Part shown: in pieces, positions 38,154 through 49,160 of the stretch
Position numbering within the stretch: position 1 is the stretch's first letter
Layout of the letters: each line of letters starts with the position of its first letter
Source of the DNA: Ephemerocybe angulata
Taxonomy: Eukaryota > Basidiomycota > Agaricomycetes > Agaricales > Psathyrellaceae
Reading direction: 5' to 3'
Assembly (NCBI GenBank): GCA_013368325.1
Contig: JAACJK010000117.1
Location: 248,001 to 312,000, forward strand
Length of the DNA stretch: 64,000 nucleotides
Program-made: the position numbers and the translations under genes
Notes under the pieces: generated by a model
What the model saw: only the letters and a program-made list of their open reading frames with translations
Database searches by the model: none
Told to the model about the DNA's origin: nothing

Positions 38154-38348
38154 ATGATCCTCAAGCCCCTCCTCCTCGCCCTATTTGGAATCGCTCTGGC
38201 GCATGCCGCCTCCGTGCCACCCCAATTTCAGTGTTCTCGCACCTGTTACCCGCTTCGATTCGAGCCGGATTGTAATAAGAACTCGCATCCCGTTTTTGAG
38301 GAGACTTGCTGGCGGTGCTGCTTGAATGACGAGGATCAGAGTCCCTGA
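38154..38348 (+). CDS. Small secreted cysteine-rich protein
   Basis: A 64-aa protein of no family I recognise. The N-terminus MILKPLLLALFGIALAHA is a clear signal peptide, with cleavage probably after AHA or AAS. The mature part of about 45 aa holds six cysteines (spacing C-x3-C-x9-C-x11-C-x2-CC), an even number that would fit three disulphides, and ends in an acidic tail NDEDQSP. Small secreted cysteine-rich proteins of fungi act as surface-active proteins, enzyme inhibitors, antimicrobial peptides or effectors in host contact; which applies here cannot be told from sequence. No intron lies within the coding part. Confidence 0.65.
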   Translation: MILKPLLLALFGIALAHAASVPPQFQCSRTCYPLRFEPDCNKNSHPVFEETCWRCCLNDEDQSP

Positions 38349-40628
38349 GGTCTGTCTCACTTTTGTCGACGGTTTTGGGCGCTGAAATATATTCCAGTGT
38401 TTAGACGAGCAATGGGAGATTTGAAGGGAATGGCTGGCGAAGTTCGGTCAGTCAGGCCATGGACTCGATGGTAAACGCTCGACTCCATTTTGTCTGATTG
38501 TAATTGGCTACTTGCGTGGCCCTTAGGCCTCTGTTGGCTTCCAAGTCCTATATCACTATCGCGTTTCAACAGGAGCCCTGCGTGTTTCGTGCAAGTCCCG
38601 CGTGGTCAACTTGAAGCTCGGCATCAAACTCGCCCCCCAGCAGTGAATGCTTCGTACCATAGGCACCCTTCTTTCCGGTTCGCGACTGGACAGTGGACAC
38701 TGTTCAATCCAAGTCAGCTGTGGCGAGCTCGGCAGTGGGGCTTTTGTGTCGAGAGAGGCAAGAACGCGTGTACGATTTCCTCCTTTCTTGATAGTCAAAA
38801 TCTCAGGCAACCTTCGCAGTCGCCTACTCCCGACGCCATGGTAGATGGCGACAAGAGCCAACTTCCTAGGCTCGAAAGTCACCTGTTCCTGGAGTGACTC
38901 GGTTGTATTCTAATACCCGCCTCACCCTAAGGTCCTGGATCCGGAATTCTGTCTACCAACTGCACCTTCCAGGACCCCTGTGGATTCTGGCTGAACCGTA
39001 CTTCCTTCCCCCTTAGCCACGAATGTAGAGCCCGATATTGATACCCTCTAGCATCCATTAATCTGTGCGAAAACGCACATTTCAGCTCATAGGGGCCGCA
39101 ACGGTGTCGTGAGATGATAAAGAGGGGGGGAAGAAAGGCTTTAGCCTGGTTCGAACTCGCCTATCAGTTCTCACGATTACGTGCGGGCGCTTAAGTAGCC
39201 CTACTCGCCGTGCTTCGGAAACATGCATTCAGAGGGGTCTTGGAGCATCTCTCGCAGAGTTGACTACCTGACGGGTCTTAGCCCTTTCCAAGGAACTTTT
39301 TGACAATCTTTCTACTTAGGTCTTGCCGGTTTCTTACGTAATGTAACCTCAAGCGCCCAACGAAACCCAACACCGGCAAGGTTGAATGCAGCCCCATCTC
39401 CGCGAATTGATGGTGGTCAGCTAAAGCTTACAGGACTATGAAACACGGCGGATACAACCCAGCCGCCCCGTCTGGCAGACAATTAACATACCAAGTTGAA
39501 AAGATTTCAAGAGGGACGATAGCACCACTGTCCCAGCATGGGAGAGGAAGGTCTCTAATCTTGTCAGGAATACGAAAGATGAGGCAGACTTTCTCGCTCA
39601 GGAAGCGGCTATCTACCGCAAAAATCCACATAAATAGTAGCACGGCGGCCAGTACGATATGGAGCTTATTCCGGTCGCTCTTTTCTCTAAGCCGGGCACC
39701 TAGTCGAACCCTCAAGTGCCCATGACTTCCCTCGAATGCTGCATCAGAGACAATGGGGCGCTGCAGTGGGGTTAGAGTGGGAGGGCTGACTTGTGAGTCG
39801 AAACTGAAAGTGACACTAAATTTAGAACTTCTCCCTTTCTCTGAACTTCTGAAGGGATAAGTTCCGTATTCCATAGTTGATCGAAGCTAGCTGACTCCAT
39901 GGCAGCAATGTTATGTCGACGGCATGAAGTAACCCATTGACAGCCCTTGGAACGAACTACGACACACTCACGACAGAATATTGTGCCGCCGAAGCTAGTG
40001 AAAGCTAGCCTAGATCAAAGAAGCCAGAGGAAGTAATGGTGACGCTTAGAAACGCTGTTATCGGAACAAAGATACAATGTCTTGCATAGTTATCCATGGT
40101 ATCCGTTGACAATCCTGAGATTATCTGCATCGTATCCTCTGACTATATGACGGCTGCCCATCAGCCCAAAGGGAAATTCTAACCAGGCGCGAGGCATCTC
40201 CGAGGGAGACCGTCTCTCCGGTGTTCCATTATCCCGGGAATTGAGTAACCTGGAAATGCCTCGGGCTCGAAGGTAGATACGCAACACGCGCACAATAATC
40301 ATACTTATAAGGAGTGTATATCCATGGTTATGGAAGTGTAGGTAATGACCGACTAGTCCATGCAAGAGTGCATTAGTAACTATAGTATGTAGCAGCACCA
40401 TGAAGGCAATAATCCGTGAAGAGACAGAAAACAAGAGTCCGTGGGTTAGTTAGAGAGGCGGCATTAGTGCCAGTATAGCTGGATCAACGATATCCAAACA
40501 ACCTCGAGAAGAGTGTGATGTACATACAGGGCTAGCTCGTTGACCTGACAGTGGCCGTCGTTGAGGGTACAGCTGCCATCGTGCGTTACTAGCAATACAG
40601 CGAGGGCGAAGTAGTCCAATGTCCGTGT
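38349..40628. other. Intergenic, two doubtful membrane-protein frames
   Basis: Contains - strand frames at 39428-39874 (148 codons including one hydrophobic segment, LHIVLAAVLLFMWIFAV) and 40090-40401 (hydrophobic N-terminus MVLLHTIVTNALLHGLVGHY). Neither has a recognised family or clear splicing partner. A hairpin at 39107-39176 and one TAAGCGCCC motif also lie here. Confidence 0.35.
39107..39176. other. 70-nt hairpin-forming sequence
   Basis: TCGTGAGATGATA (39107-39119) pairs with TATCAGTTCTCACGA (39162-39176) apart from a 2-nt bulge. Inside is a second small stem AGGCT-TT-AGCCT and a GGTTCGAAC run that recalls a tRNA T-arm, but the spacing does not fit a tRNA. It could be a decayed tRNA-like element or a structured RNA. 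Confidence 0.35.
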
Positions 40629-42250
40629 CTAAAGCAGCGAGCCTGCAATTACCCCAGACAAAGCTATCGCTAGTGTCCAGAAGCTCGACTCCTGGGACCC
40701 GGCAGAGTTCTGGTTAGTAGAGGCCCCTGAAGAAGGCTGCTGAGTCTGAGAACTTTGCGTGGTAGTGGTCGTCGTGATCGTGGTTGTCGCTGGCGTCGAA
40801 ACAGCTGGGGTACTCGTCGTCGTAGTCGACAAGGTAGTGACAGTCTTGGACGTAGCAGGGTCATCCTTTTGGCCAAAGTCAAGGATACCTGCTTTGTCGA
40901 CATTGGCCGAGGTGCTGCTCTCCGCATTTTGGTACGGGTCCTTACCCAAGGCCGATGCCAGGGACGCGAACTTCCAACCGTTTTGGGCGATCAAGGGGAA
41001 TGCGCCTATGAAGGCATTGACAGACTTTTCACTGATCTCGTGCTCAAGGATATTGAGACCCTTGACCTTCGAGCCTGCACGATCGTTTTAGACAAAGGGA
41101 CGAAGACAAGAACATCAGCTAGCAATTACCTGTAATGAAGGTCTTCAAGTCTGCTGCAACGGTCTCGGGGGACCTCGCTCCTGTTGTCATTTGCCAATCG
41201 AAGGTGCTATAGAGATGTAGGTTTAATAATGGAGGGTACGGTAGAATCAGAACGGGTACTTACTCGAAATTCCAAACCACAGTTTCCAAGCCAAATACCT
41301 CGATAGCAATCGCCCGGACCCTCTCATCAGTATCTCCGTAAGGGGGCCTCCAATAGCGGGGAACCCGACCGCCAGTGGAATCATAGATAATCTGCATCGT
41401 CCACCCAAGCTAAAGGAATGGTTGTCAAAACTGTTTGGACACATTGGAAGGGACGACTACGAACCTGAGCAAGAATGGCCTGGTTGCTCAAAGTTGTCAT
41501 GTGGGGATGATTGTACGTGTGGACCGCAATGTCGTTTCCTGCGTTGAAGGCTTGAAGGAACTCATTGGGATTGTTCTTGATGTTGATTCCAATCATGAAG
41601 TGGGTCGCCTTGACGTTGTTCTTCGTCAGGAAGTCTAGAAGTATTCCTGACGGCTGAGTAGACGAAGCTTTGTGAGCGACTATGAAAGCGACGACAGTAT
41701 TGAAAACATACGCCAGGCTGGGGTCCGTCGTCGAATGAGCTAACAAAGACACCATCCGGTGCATCCCAATGATCTGCAGTGTTCCTGCACTTCGCAGCCG
41801 CCGCGCAAACCTCTGGGCTCAGAGGATTGACGCCAGCTGCATAAGCCGGAACGGTGTCCGGCTCAGGCACGTTGGCGATAGAGGGGGCAATTGTCGGAAT
41901 TTTGCCTGCCTTCACAGCAGCATCCAATGCGTCGGTCCACTCCTTAGGGAGCTGGTTCTCGTCTGGGCGTATCGCGGGGTACTTGGCAGCCCATTCTGAA
42001 TGGATAGCACTAAGGCTCGGAGAGTATCAGGCAGTAGCACACAAGAACACTCACCTGGCGAACCCACTTCGGGGCGCTTCTGACCATCGTCTCCTCGTCT
42101 AAACAGGGTGGCCACTGGGTGGTCTTCACCATGGAACCATCGCTTGGGCAATCGTGCACTTTGGACATGGGTATGGTCACGCGCGTCGTGGATGGAGGCA
42201 GCAAGGGCAAGCGGGGAGGCCGCCAGGACCAACAGGGCTGGGAAGCGCAT
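40629..42250 (-). CDS. GPI-anchored chitin deacetylase (polysaccharide deacetylase, NodB fold)
   Basis: Converts chitin to chitosan in the fungal wall. Six exons (42250-42051, 42009-41712, 41653-41465, 41409-41264, 41206-41130, 41074-40629) give 451 aa. It has a signal peptide ([19 protein letters not shown]). The NodB domain shows the catalytic [11 protein letters not shown], the metal site [12 protein letters not shown] (H-x4-H), the [15 protein letters not shown] motif and VVWNFDTFDWQ, all intact. A long serine/threonine-rich tail follows, then a hydrophobic C-terminus ([17 protein letters not shown]) typical of a GPI signal. The exon 1 donor is placed at GA|GTGTTC to keep frame; an overlapping GTGAGT is out of phase. 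The neighbour downstream of its start is an AA9 LPMO, also carbohydrate-active. Confidence 0.92.
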
Positions 42251-42979
42251 GTTAGACAATCAAGGAGGAAAGGGCGGGGGGAAAGACAAGGAAGGAATAG
42301 TGAGCGCTCTGCGTTCTTTAGTAGGATGGGAGAGGGGAAGGGAGCCGCGAGGAACGCCCGGCATTAATCGACTTTTTGTTACAGAACAAAGCCGAAACAT
42401 ACGCCCAAGTAAGGCTACAGGTCCTACATAGCAGCCTGGTGATAGGGCACTTCAGGCCGCGCTGCCGGAACGGCTGAGTATATCTATACTAACACCGAAT
42501 CAGAGGCACAGCAAGGACCACGAGCCTGCACCATCTGCAGGCAGGATTGTTGCGCGAGGCCGGTGTCAGCGGCGAGCAAAGTTCCAAGTCGCACCGCAAT
42601 GTTGTGACCTTTGGTAACTCCTAGGTAACAGTCAGCGTGATCCTGCTAACGTGAGGTCGTCAGAATAGGTAAGGAAAGACTGTTAGGCAGCTACTGGAAG
42701 GTGCTTTGCCGTTTGGAAGGTCGGGGCTCGGAGAGTCGAACATGAGCGGTGGATGTAGAAATGTCGGCTGATATCCGCCGCGCGCATCCACCATCAGTGC
42801 AGGATCGATCTTGGGCCGGGAAGGACGGCCACTAACATGAGTCACTCAGTTTAACCGCATTTTACTGAGATGTTTTCATATTCACAGACACGTTGGTATA
42901 ATTCTGAAGAATGCAGGAAAATTAGATGTCAAATTCGCATGAATGTGTAGCTGTGTTGTAGCTGTGCATAGCCTATTAT
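42251..42979. other. Intergenic spacer
   Basis: Between the 5' end of the chitin deacetylase gene and the 3' end of the LPMO gene, which read in the same direction. Only small frames; no gene seen. Confidence 0.5.
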
Positions 42980-44380
42980 TTACGGGGTGCATTGAGAGTA
43001 GTAGTCTGTGCACAAGGTGTCAGCACAGTTCAAAGAGTGCTTCGGGCTAAAAGATCGTAAGCTTACCGTTCAACTTGGAGCATGTACCCTGCGCGCAAGT
43101 GGTCGGGCCACTCCAGCCAACCTTTACATAGTGATAGGTGATTAGTTGAGACATTCACTCAGAGCGGGAACGAACACATACTCCTCCGCACTGTCCATAG
43201 AGGGCAGCACCACCTGCGGGGGTGGAGGGGGTCGACGTAGGTGTAGACGCAGTGGTGGTGGGGATGACAACAGTGCTAGTAGTAGCGGTCGCGGCTGGTG
43301 GGTTCGCGCCAACATAGGTAGTTGGGACGGTGGCTGGCTGGTTAGCCGTGTTCCAGGTTGCGGCGGTGGGCCACTTGGTGGTTGCAACAGTTGCAGCGGC
43401 AGATCCGTAAGGTGCAGGACCCGGGACTGTGAACTTCGGTTAGATAATTAGATGTTAGAAAACGTCTTGTACTCACTCTTATATGTGGTCAAGTCCTGAT
43501 GGATGTTGACAGCGATGCCAGGGTCGCTGCTACTGTATGCACCGGGGAACTTAACAGTAGGGGGGTTGGCGCTGCCGCTACCGGAAACGTTGACCTGGAA
43601 GCAGCCAGGGTAGAACTGAGCACCGCCTGATGCGCTTGCGGCGTGAAGAGCTGATACGCATCACTGATCAGTACCTCCTCACACGAAAAACTACGTTTCT
43701 TAGAAAGACGACTCACCAATGACTTCAGCACGAATGAGATAGTCACCGGGCGCGAGGTCCTGGGGACCTTGAACGACCAATGCCCACAGTTATCCTGAGC
43801 TCTCGCGATTCAGCCATGCACGATCAGAGGTTATGAGAACTTAACTCACGTTAAGGACTTGGACGGCAAAGTAGTCGGGATTATTCGACATCAAACCACC
43901 CTCGGAAACCTTGAACCACCCGGCACTGTTGGGGCTCGCGGTCTTCGCATCGGAGACCTTGGCCATGTAGACCTAGCGCCGTTTCAGGACTAGAGTCAAG
44001 AGAGTAAGGCGGCGCCGAACTCACCGTGACGGGGCCGTAATGCTGACCACCGATGGCCTCGTTCTTGCAAGACCTATCTCCTTGCTGCTGGTGCATCTCA
44101 ACTTGGAGGACATCTCCGGCCCTGATCGGGCAGACGTTGTTGTTGGAAAGATGGACGTTGCAGGCGATGTTCTGAGCGAAGGTCAATGCCTAATACACCT
44201 GAGAAAGTTTGAATCACTTGCCGCTTCGCTCGCGCTAGCGACAGGGCTGTTGGTAGTCACCTGTCTCGTGCAGGCAGTACCAGCGTCAACGCCGTTGATC
44301 CAGAGCTGCTGCCAGGTCGCATGGGCAGACGCTGACGCGATAAGGCTCGCGACGGCCGCTGAAGTGAGTGCAAAACGCAT
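42980..44380 (-). CDS. AA9 lytic polysaccharide monooxygenase with CBM1, one-base frameshift
   Basis: AA9 enzymes cleave cellulose oxidatively with copper. Exons: 44380-44243, 44189-44025, 43972-43850, 43794-43717, 43650-43477, 43426-43182, 43121-43067, 43005-42980. The signal peptide ends ...SASA, exposing the copper-binding HATWQQLWING. The second histidine lies in GGQHYGPVTVYMAKV and the QFYPGC motif is present. A serine/threonine linker leads to a complete C-terminal CBM1 (YGQCGGVGWSGPTTC ... DYYSQC). Exon 4 is 78 nt where phases demand 79: NCGHWSFKVP is in one frame and QDLAPGDYLIRAEVI in the next. The break is at a run of four C (- strand, about 43771-43774) where five would restore it. 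Either the gene is freshly dead or a base was lost in sequencing. Confidence 0.88.
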
Positions 44381-45579
44381 TTTGAGTGTGAGAGGGGCAA
44401 GCGGATGTCACTTTCAGACTCGAAGTGAGCTTGGCCTTTATGTACCATTCCCAAGAGAAGAAGGGTGGTGGTAACATGTGCGCGCCGGGTACATTCTATG
44501 GGAGGATATTCAGTTGCTGGCCAATAGCAAACGCGCATGGGATCCTGTATTCACCCGTACTTAATCCAGGCGCGAGAGTTAATCCACGGAGAAAGTACCA
44601 AGCCATAGTGATTCAATTGGACGGATAGCATCGTCTATTCTGGGATGAAGGAACCACTCAACGTCACATATAAAGCCTCTGACATAGGGCCATCGAAGAG
44701 TGCCAGATTCAGAAGAAATGCGGGGAAGGGAGAGAGAAATTGAACGCTAAAAACGCCGGGGAAAAGGAGTGGAGAGGAAGAGCCATAGAAGCACATGGGA
44801 GAGAAGGCGGCGAGAAACCTCGGGGACATATGACATTCCGAAAAATAACCGCCTTGCCTACAAAATGAGTCGCATGCAATGAGGAGAGGGAAGAGGGTGC
44901 ACCAGACATCGAGAGGGCAGCGGCAGCAAAGATACCCGAAGACCTCATAAGCCGTGTTGTAACAGCGCCGCGCCGAAGAGGTTGAAATCTCGGAAGATAC
45001 ACCAGAAGAGACCAGAGGGGTTTCATGGTTATAGTAGGCATGGTCCGGCAAGCCATCGATTGGGGAAGAAGCTGCTGAGTCGCCGTTTCGGATGTGTAAG
45101 GCAGATTCATGGGCAGATCTCACTTCTTGAAGAATGAGGTACATAGTTCGTCCAGGCTTGAGGTGAGAATTCGACTGCCAGCTTCTGGTGCCCACCTCTT
45201 CTGTGGTTGTGTGGGTGAATCCGGACCATTGGCATGAGCAACCGAGTCTGGTCTCCATGCACCCCATTCCGGCAGGCAAAATCGCCGTTTTTCGAGGAAA
45301 TAAAAAAGGCGATATGAGCCCCGGTCCCCAATTGAGTTGTAGCAGAGTTGTGGTGGTGGTGGACCGAGCCTGATGGCGTTTGTTCAAATTGTTGGCCTGA
45401 AAATTTAAAGGAGCGTGAGAGTTTGGAGTGGGACCAACTTGAACGCTGCCCGCTGCTCTGCACAATGACCGATGACAGGGTGCATAGAACGTTGTCGGAA
45501 GGCCTTGGAAACTTTACCTTACCCTCGACATCCAACTCTTTCCGAAGCTCCATATCGTTCTAAACCCTAGTCTTGCAAC
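44381..45579. other. Divergent intergenic spacer with a long dubious frame
   Basis: Between LPMO (-) and BTB gene (+). A weak TATA-like ACATAAAG lies about 60 nt upstream of the LPMO ATG. A 276-codon open frame on the - strand (44635-45465) has no family signature and odd composition, and two other long frames overlap it; I do not call a gene. Confidence 0.35.
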
Positions 45580-46578
45580 ATGGCATCTTCTTCTCGTGGA
45601 ATAAGCATTCACGAGGTGACCTTGCATGCAGGAACCGACGAGTATTTCCATCCCGATTTCTCGGATAGAGGTGGCGATGTCGCATTGGTCCCCAAGGGTA
45701 GGAAGCGTCTATTCCGAACGCATACTTTTACCTTGAAGTCGTCCTCCGGGTTCTTCAGGTCCAAGCTTGATCGTCCACGGTAGGCCAATTTATCTCCTGC
45801 TAACTATGTATCGGGGAAGCTTCATGGCATGCAGGTCATCGACGAGCCAGAAAGTCCAAGTCGTCTATCTGGATGAAGAGGAGGTAGTCCTCGAATACCT
45901 TCTCCGTATGGTGTCAGGCATGGAGTTTCCCGAACTAGATTCTTGCGATTTGGTGGAGGACCTATTGCAAGCTGCCGTGCGCCTTGAAATGACGGGCCCT
46001 GTGGATATCATCCGCCTCGCACTGACTAGCCCACCTCTTGCGACGATGAACCCCTTTCGCATGTATGACATCTGTTTCCGCAATGGCTGGGATGCAGAAG
46101 CCCGGCTTTTTGCCACTCAAACGCTCGCAAGTAACCTTCTTGACGGCGGTCACTCTCAGCTGGAGGGACGGTCACCCACCGGCCTTCTGAGGCTGTTGGA
46201 AGCTCGTCAAACACGAAGGGAAATGTAGGTGCTCATCCCATCCGTTTCTCCCCTGTTAGTGACACGGACAGCGATTGCAGCTTGCTCCAGCGTCTTGAGG
46301 AGCCGCCTTTCATCTCGGGAGGGGTGACAGCGTGCTCTCAGTGCGCTCGCGTCATCGACTGTCAGACGTGGAGCGAGCTAAAGCAGAGGATATCATCGGA
46401 GATGGACACTCGTCCACTCGGCGATACGGTTTACCAAGGTCTCTTGGAATGGCCTGAAGCCGAAGCATGTTGGAGCGCATCGTGCCCTACCCATGGCTGT
46501 CAACAACCGCTCTATAATAAACGTGAAACACTCCAGACCATAAAACTTTGTATTGAGTCTCTTCCTCTCAATATCTAA
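45580..46578 (+). CDS. BTB/POZ domain protein
   Basis: BTB domains mediate dimerisation and often bridge substrates to Cul3 ubiquitin ligases; the Agaricomycete group to which this belongs is expanded and uncharacterised. Three exons (45580-45779, 45835-46224, 46281-46578) give 295 aa. The N-terminal part follows the usual pattern: HPDFSDRGGDVALVPKGRKR, RTHTFTLKSSSGFFRS, then VYLDEEEVVLEYLLRMVSG and helices DLVEDLLQAAVRLEMTGPVD. The C-terminal part has cysteine pairs (CSQCARVIDC, CWSASCPTHGC) that might bind zinc. All introns are GT-AG and the frame is intact. Partners are unknown. Confidence 0.75.
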
Positions 46579-47678
46579 CGTGACCATGTACTCCTTGTAG
46601 AAATGGCAATCAGCCAATATCGACCTCAGGAAGCTGGGCGCGGATTTTCCAGCGCTAATCGGATGCTATCACATCTTTCCTCCCGTGCAGTTAAGTGTCG
46701 CTATTCCAGTACCCGTATCCAAGAAGATCAGAGTTTATACACTTTTCAACTTCAAGTGATTTCGACCCCATCATCGTAGAAAAGGCAAACCACACGCCCG
46801 GTGAGTGTCCTGACTCCTTCTTCAATTAAAATGACAGCACTTACGATGCCTGAGATAGTTAGAAACAGAATGTTTGCCCCTCAATTGCACTACGGCCTTC
46901 AGACGTATACCAGTTCTCCTGGACGAAGGGCTTCGCCGATAAGCGCCCCCTGAAAACCGGTCTATAAATAGTGCTACGCCCGTCGATCAATGACGTATAC
47001 ATAAGCCAGTTTGGGTAAGCCAGCCCCTTTCTGGTCGCACCCTTCGAAGGTGACAGCGTGCGCCAGACAATTCTTGCACAGTGCAACGCCTGAAGCTGAA
47101 GGTGAAGGGTCCCCCTTGCCGTGGGTGGGCTTCAGGGACTGAACCTATCCCAAGTTTCCTACTTCAGTCGCTTACGCACCGAGGCAAATGCGGTGCGCTA
47201 CATTCAATACCACCTGCTCCTGTTTTCTGATTCTATAGGGTACACACCTCAAATTTGACCAGGCCTGATGTTGGATTCGGCTACGTAACGTAGACATAAG
47301 TCGGACTCGCACCCCTTTCTGCCATCCTCTTCCTTTGGTCCTTCGCATTGTCTATGAGTCGAGACCTACCAAAAGTCTAAGCCACCAGAACCCGGCCTTC
47401 TCGCAAATCTTCTTATTCCTCAAGATTTAACAACAGTGTCGGGAAGCAAGTATCCGTACTATTAATTTCAGGGTTCTAGACGACGACACCTCGCCCTGGA
47501 TACGAGCCTTTTCCCCATCGCCTCCGACTACAGGTGTCGTTTGCCGTCGCAGACGCCAGTGATCACCAAAGTTTTTAAGGGTCCGTACTCATGCTCTATT
47601 ACCTTCATATATCAGCATCTAATACACCTACCCAGGTCTTCTCCAGGTCTGAACCTGGGGAAAGTCGCCTCATCTACC
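46579..47678. other. Intergenic, no gene recognised
   Basis: A TATA-like CTATAAATAG at about 46962 has no recognisable gene after it. One TAAGCGCCC motif is at 46940-46948. Confidence 0.4.
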
Positions 47679-48822
47679 ATGTCTGATCACGAAACCCACC
47701 CCACCCCGACTGCCGCCTACGAGATAGCACTGTCGGAATGGCTGCGTCCCACTGGGGCGTACTCGTACTACCCCTACACCTACAACAGCGGCGGATACCC
47801 GAGCAGTGACTACTACGGCTACCCGGAGGCCACCGCACGGGCAGGAGGTTACAATACCTCGCTGGGCCAGCAAGGTCCAACCACGTCACGCAGCGCGAAT
47901 TATTTCTTTGGCTTCCTCATTACCTTCATCATCCTACTCTTGATCTTCGCTACGTGTGGAATTAGGAGGAGGAGGCGGATGGCTGCGTTGAGGAGGCGTG
48001 AAAGGGCGGAGGAGCTGTTGAACGGGGGCTCTTACAGAGGCCCGGGAAATATTGCGTTTGGCGGGCTGCTAGGGAGCACCAGGCCGCAAGATAGGCATTC
48101 GAGGAGGATACTGGACGAGCAGTTGTTGAAGGCGAAGCCCAGCTACCACGAGGTCAGGCCTGACGTGGGTGCCGGGGAACGAGGCCCTCTCGGTGATCTG
48201 AAGCTTAAGTCGAAGGCTGAAGCGAAGGATTCTTCTTCCACCTCGGTTGGATTGCGGATGGACGGAAATGTGTCGAATAATATCATCCAAGTACGTCCCT
48301 GTTTTACGACCATATACGGTACGCCTGTCTGTATGTCTAATCACCTTTCACAAGCCCTTTGCTGCTTCTATCGTTCGCATTCCAAGGGACGTATACCCAT
48401 ACCAGCATCTCAACGAGACCTTGGCGTCGAGCTCCATGCAGGGTGTGCTAAATCCCTCGCTTTCCTCTGCATATCCTAGCACTCGCGACACATTGCCCCC
48501 GTACGAAGCTATTGAGTCGGGGCCGTGGTACAGCCGACTGCTACCACCTTGGGCACCAGGAGGTTCCGAAATCGAGATGAACCTTATCAACGAGAAGATA
48601 CAACGAGGGGCCTCAAGTGGCACTTCCATCGATTCAAGGTCCCAGTCGAGAGGCAGCGAAGATGTTCAGGTCGCTGTGCTGGTTGCCATGCCCGATGCGA
48701 ATCGACCCGTCGCCGCTTCACGAGAATCGTTGGAGAGGTATGGACAGTATCAACCACTGCCGGAGTACCAGATCGGGGTTGCCACACTCCGCCTGGCTGA
48801 AACTCAGAGAGAGGGTGCATAA
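47679..48822 (+). CDS. Single-pass membrane protein with LPxY motifs
   Basis: Family unknown. Two exons (47679-48290, 48355-48822) give 359 aa. The start at 47679 is the first ATG in frame. A tyrosine/glycine-rich N-terminal region (YSYYPYTYNSGGYPSSDYYG) precedes one strong membrane segment (YFFGFLITFIILLLIFATCG), followed by a basic stop-transfer stretch (RRRRRMAALRRRERAEE), so the N-terminus probably faces out. The long cytosolic tail holds TLPPYEA and PLPEYQI. These fit L-P-x-Y, the form bound by WW domains of Rsp5/Nedd4 ubiquitin ligases. Membrane adaptors of Rsp5 have this architecture, so an adaptor role is a reasonable guess, not shown. Confidence 0.65.
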
Positions 48823-49160
48823 CTCAGCTCCGAGCGAGGTCCTGTAATCCTATAGCAAGTCATCAGCAAAGGAGGATGTGTCAGGCTCGCCGCTCAATTC
48901 TGAACCCGAGAGAAGTCTTATAGATGCCCATATTCTTTTAAAATGTTACAAAGATGTTAAGGAGGCTGATCAGGCATTACTAAGGGGTGTGAGCTTGAAG
49001 CACTTAAGCCTCTTGAGGTGTCTCCGAACCTCTCGGACACAATTGCTGACGGATCAAACTGCAACTTGAATAGACTCCGCATACATAAAGGGGCTCTAGC
49101 AGCCGACTTGGATTTCCAACCGACGCCCAACCGACGCCCTCACCATCTCCAGGCTCCTAC
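48823..49160. other. Intergenic spacer
   Basis: Short spacer between two + strand genes; no feature recognised. Confidence 0.5.

Noticed and set aside
39107..39176. tRNA gene
   Set aside because: The TTCGAAC loop lies about 8 nt too far from the 3' acceptor strand and no anticodon arm fits.
44635..45465. 276-codon open frame on the - strand
   Set aside because: No signature, unusual composition, overlapping long frames in other phases, and it lies in the promoter region between two divergent genes.
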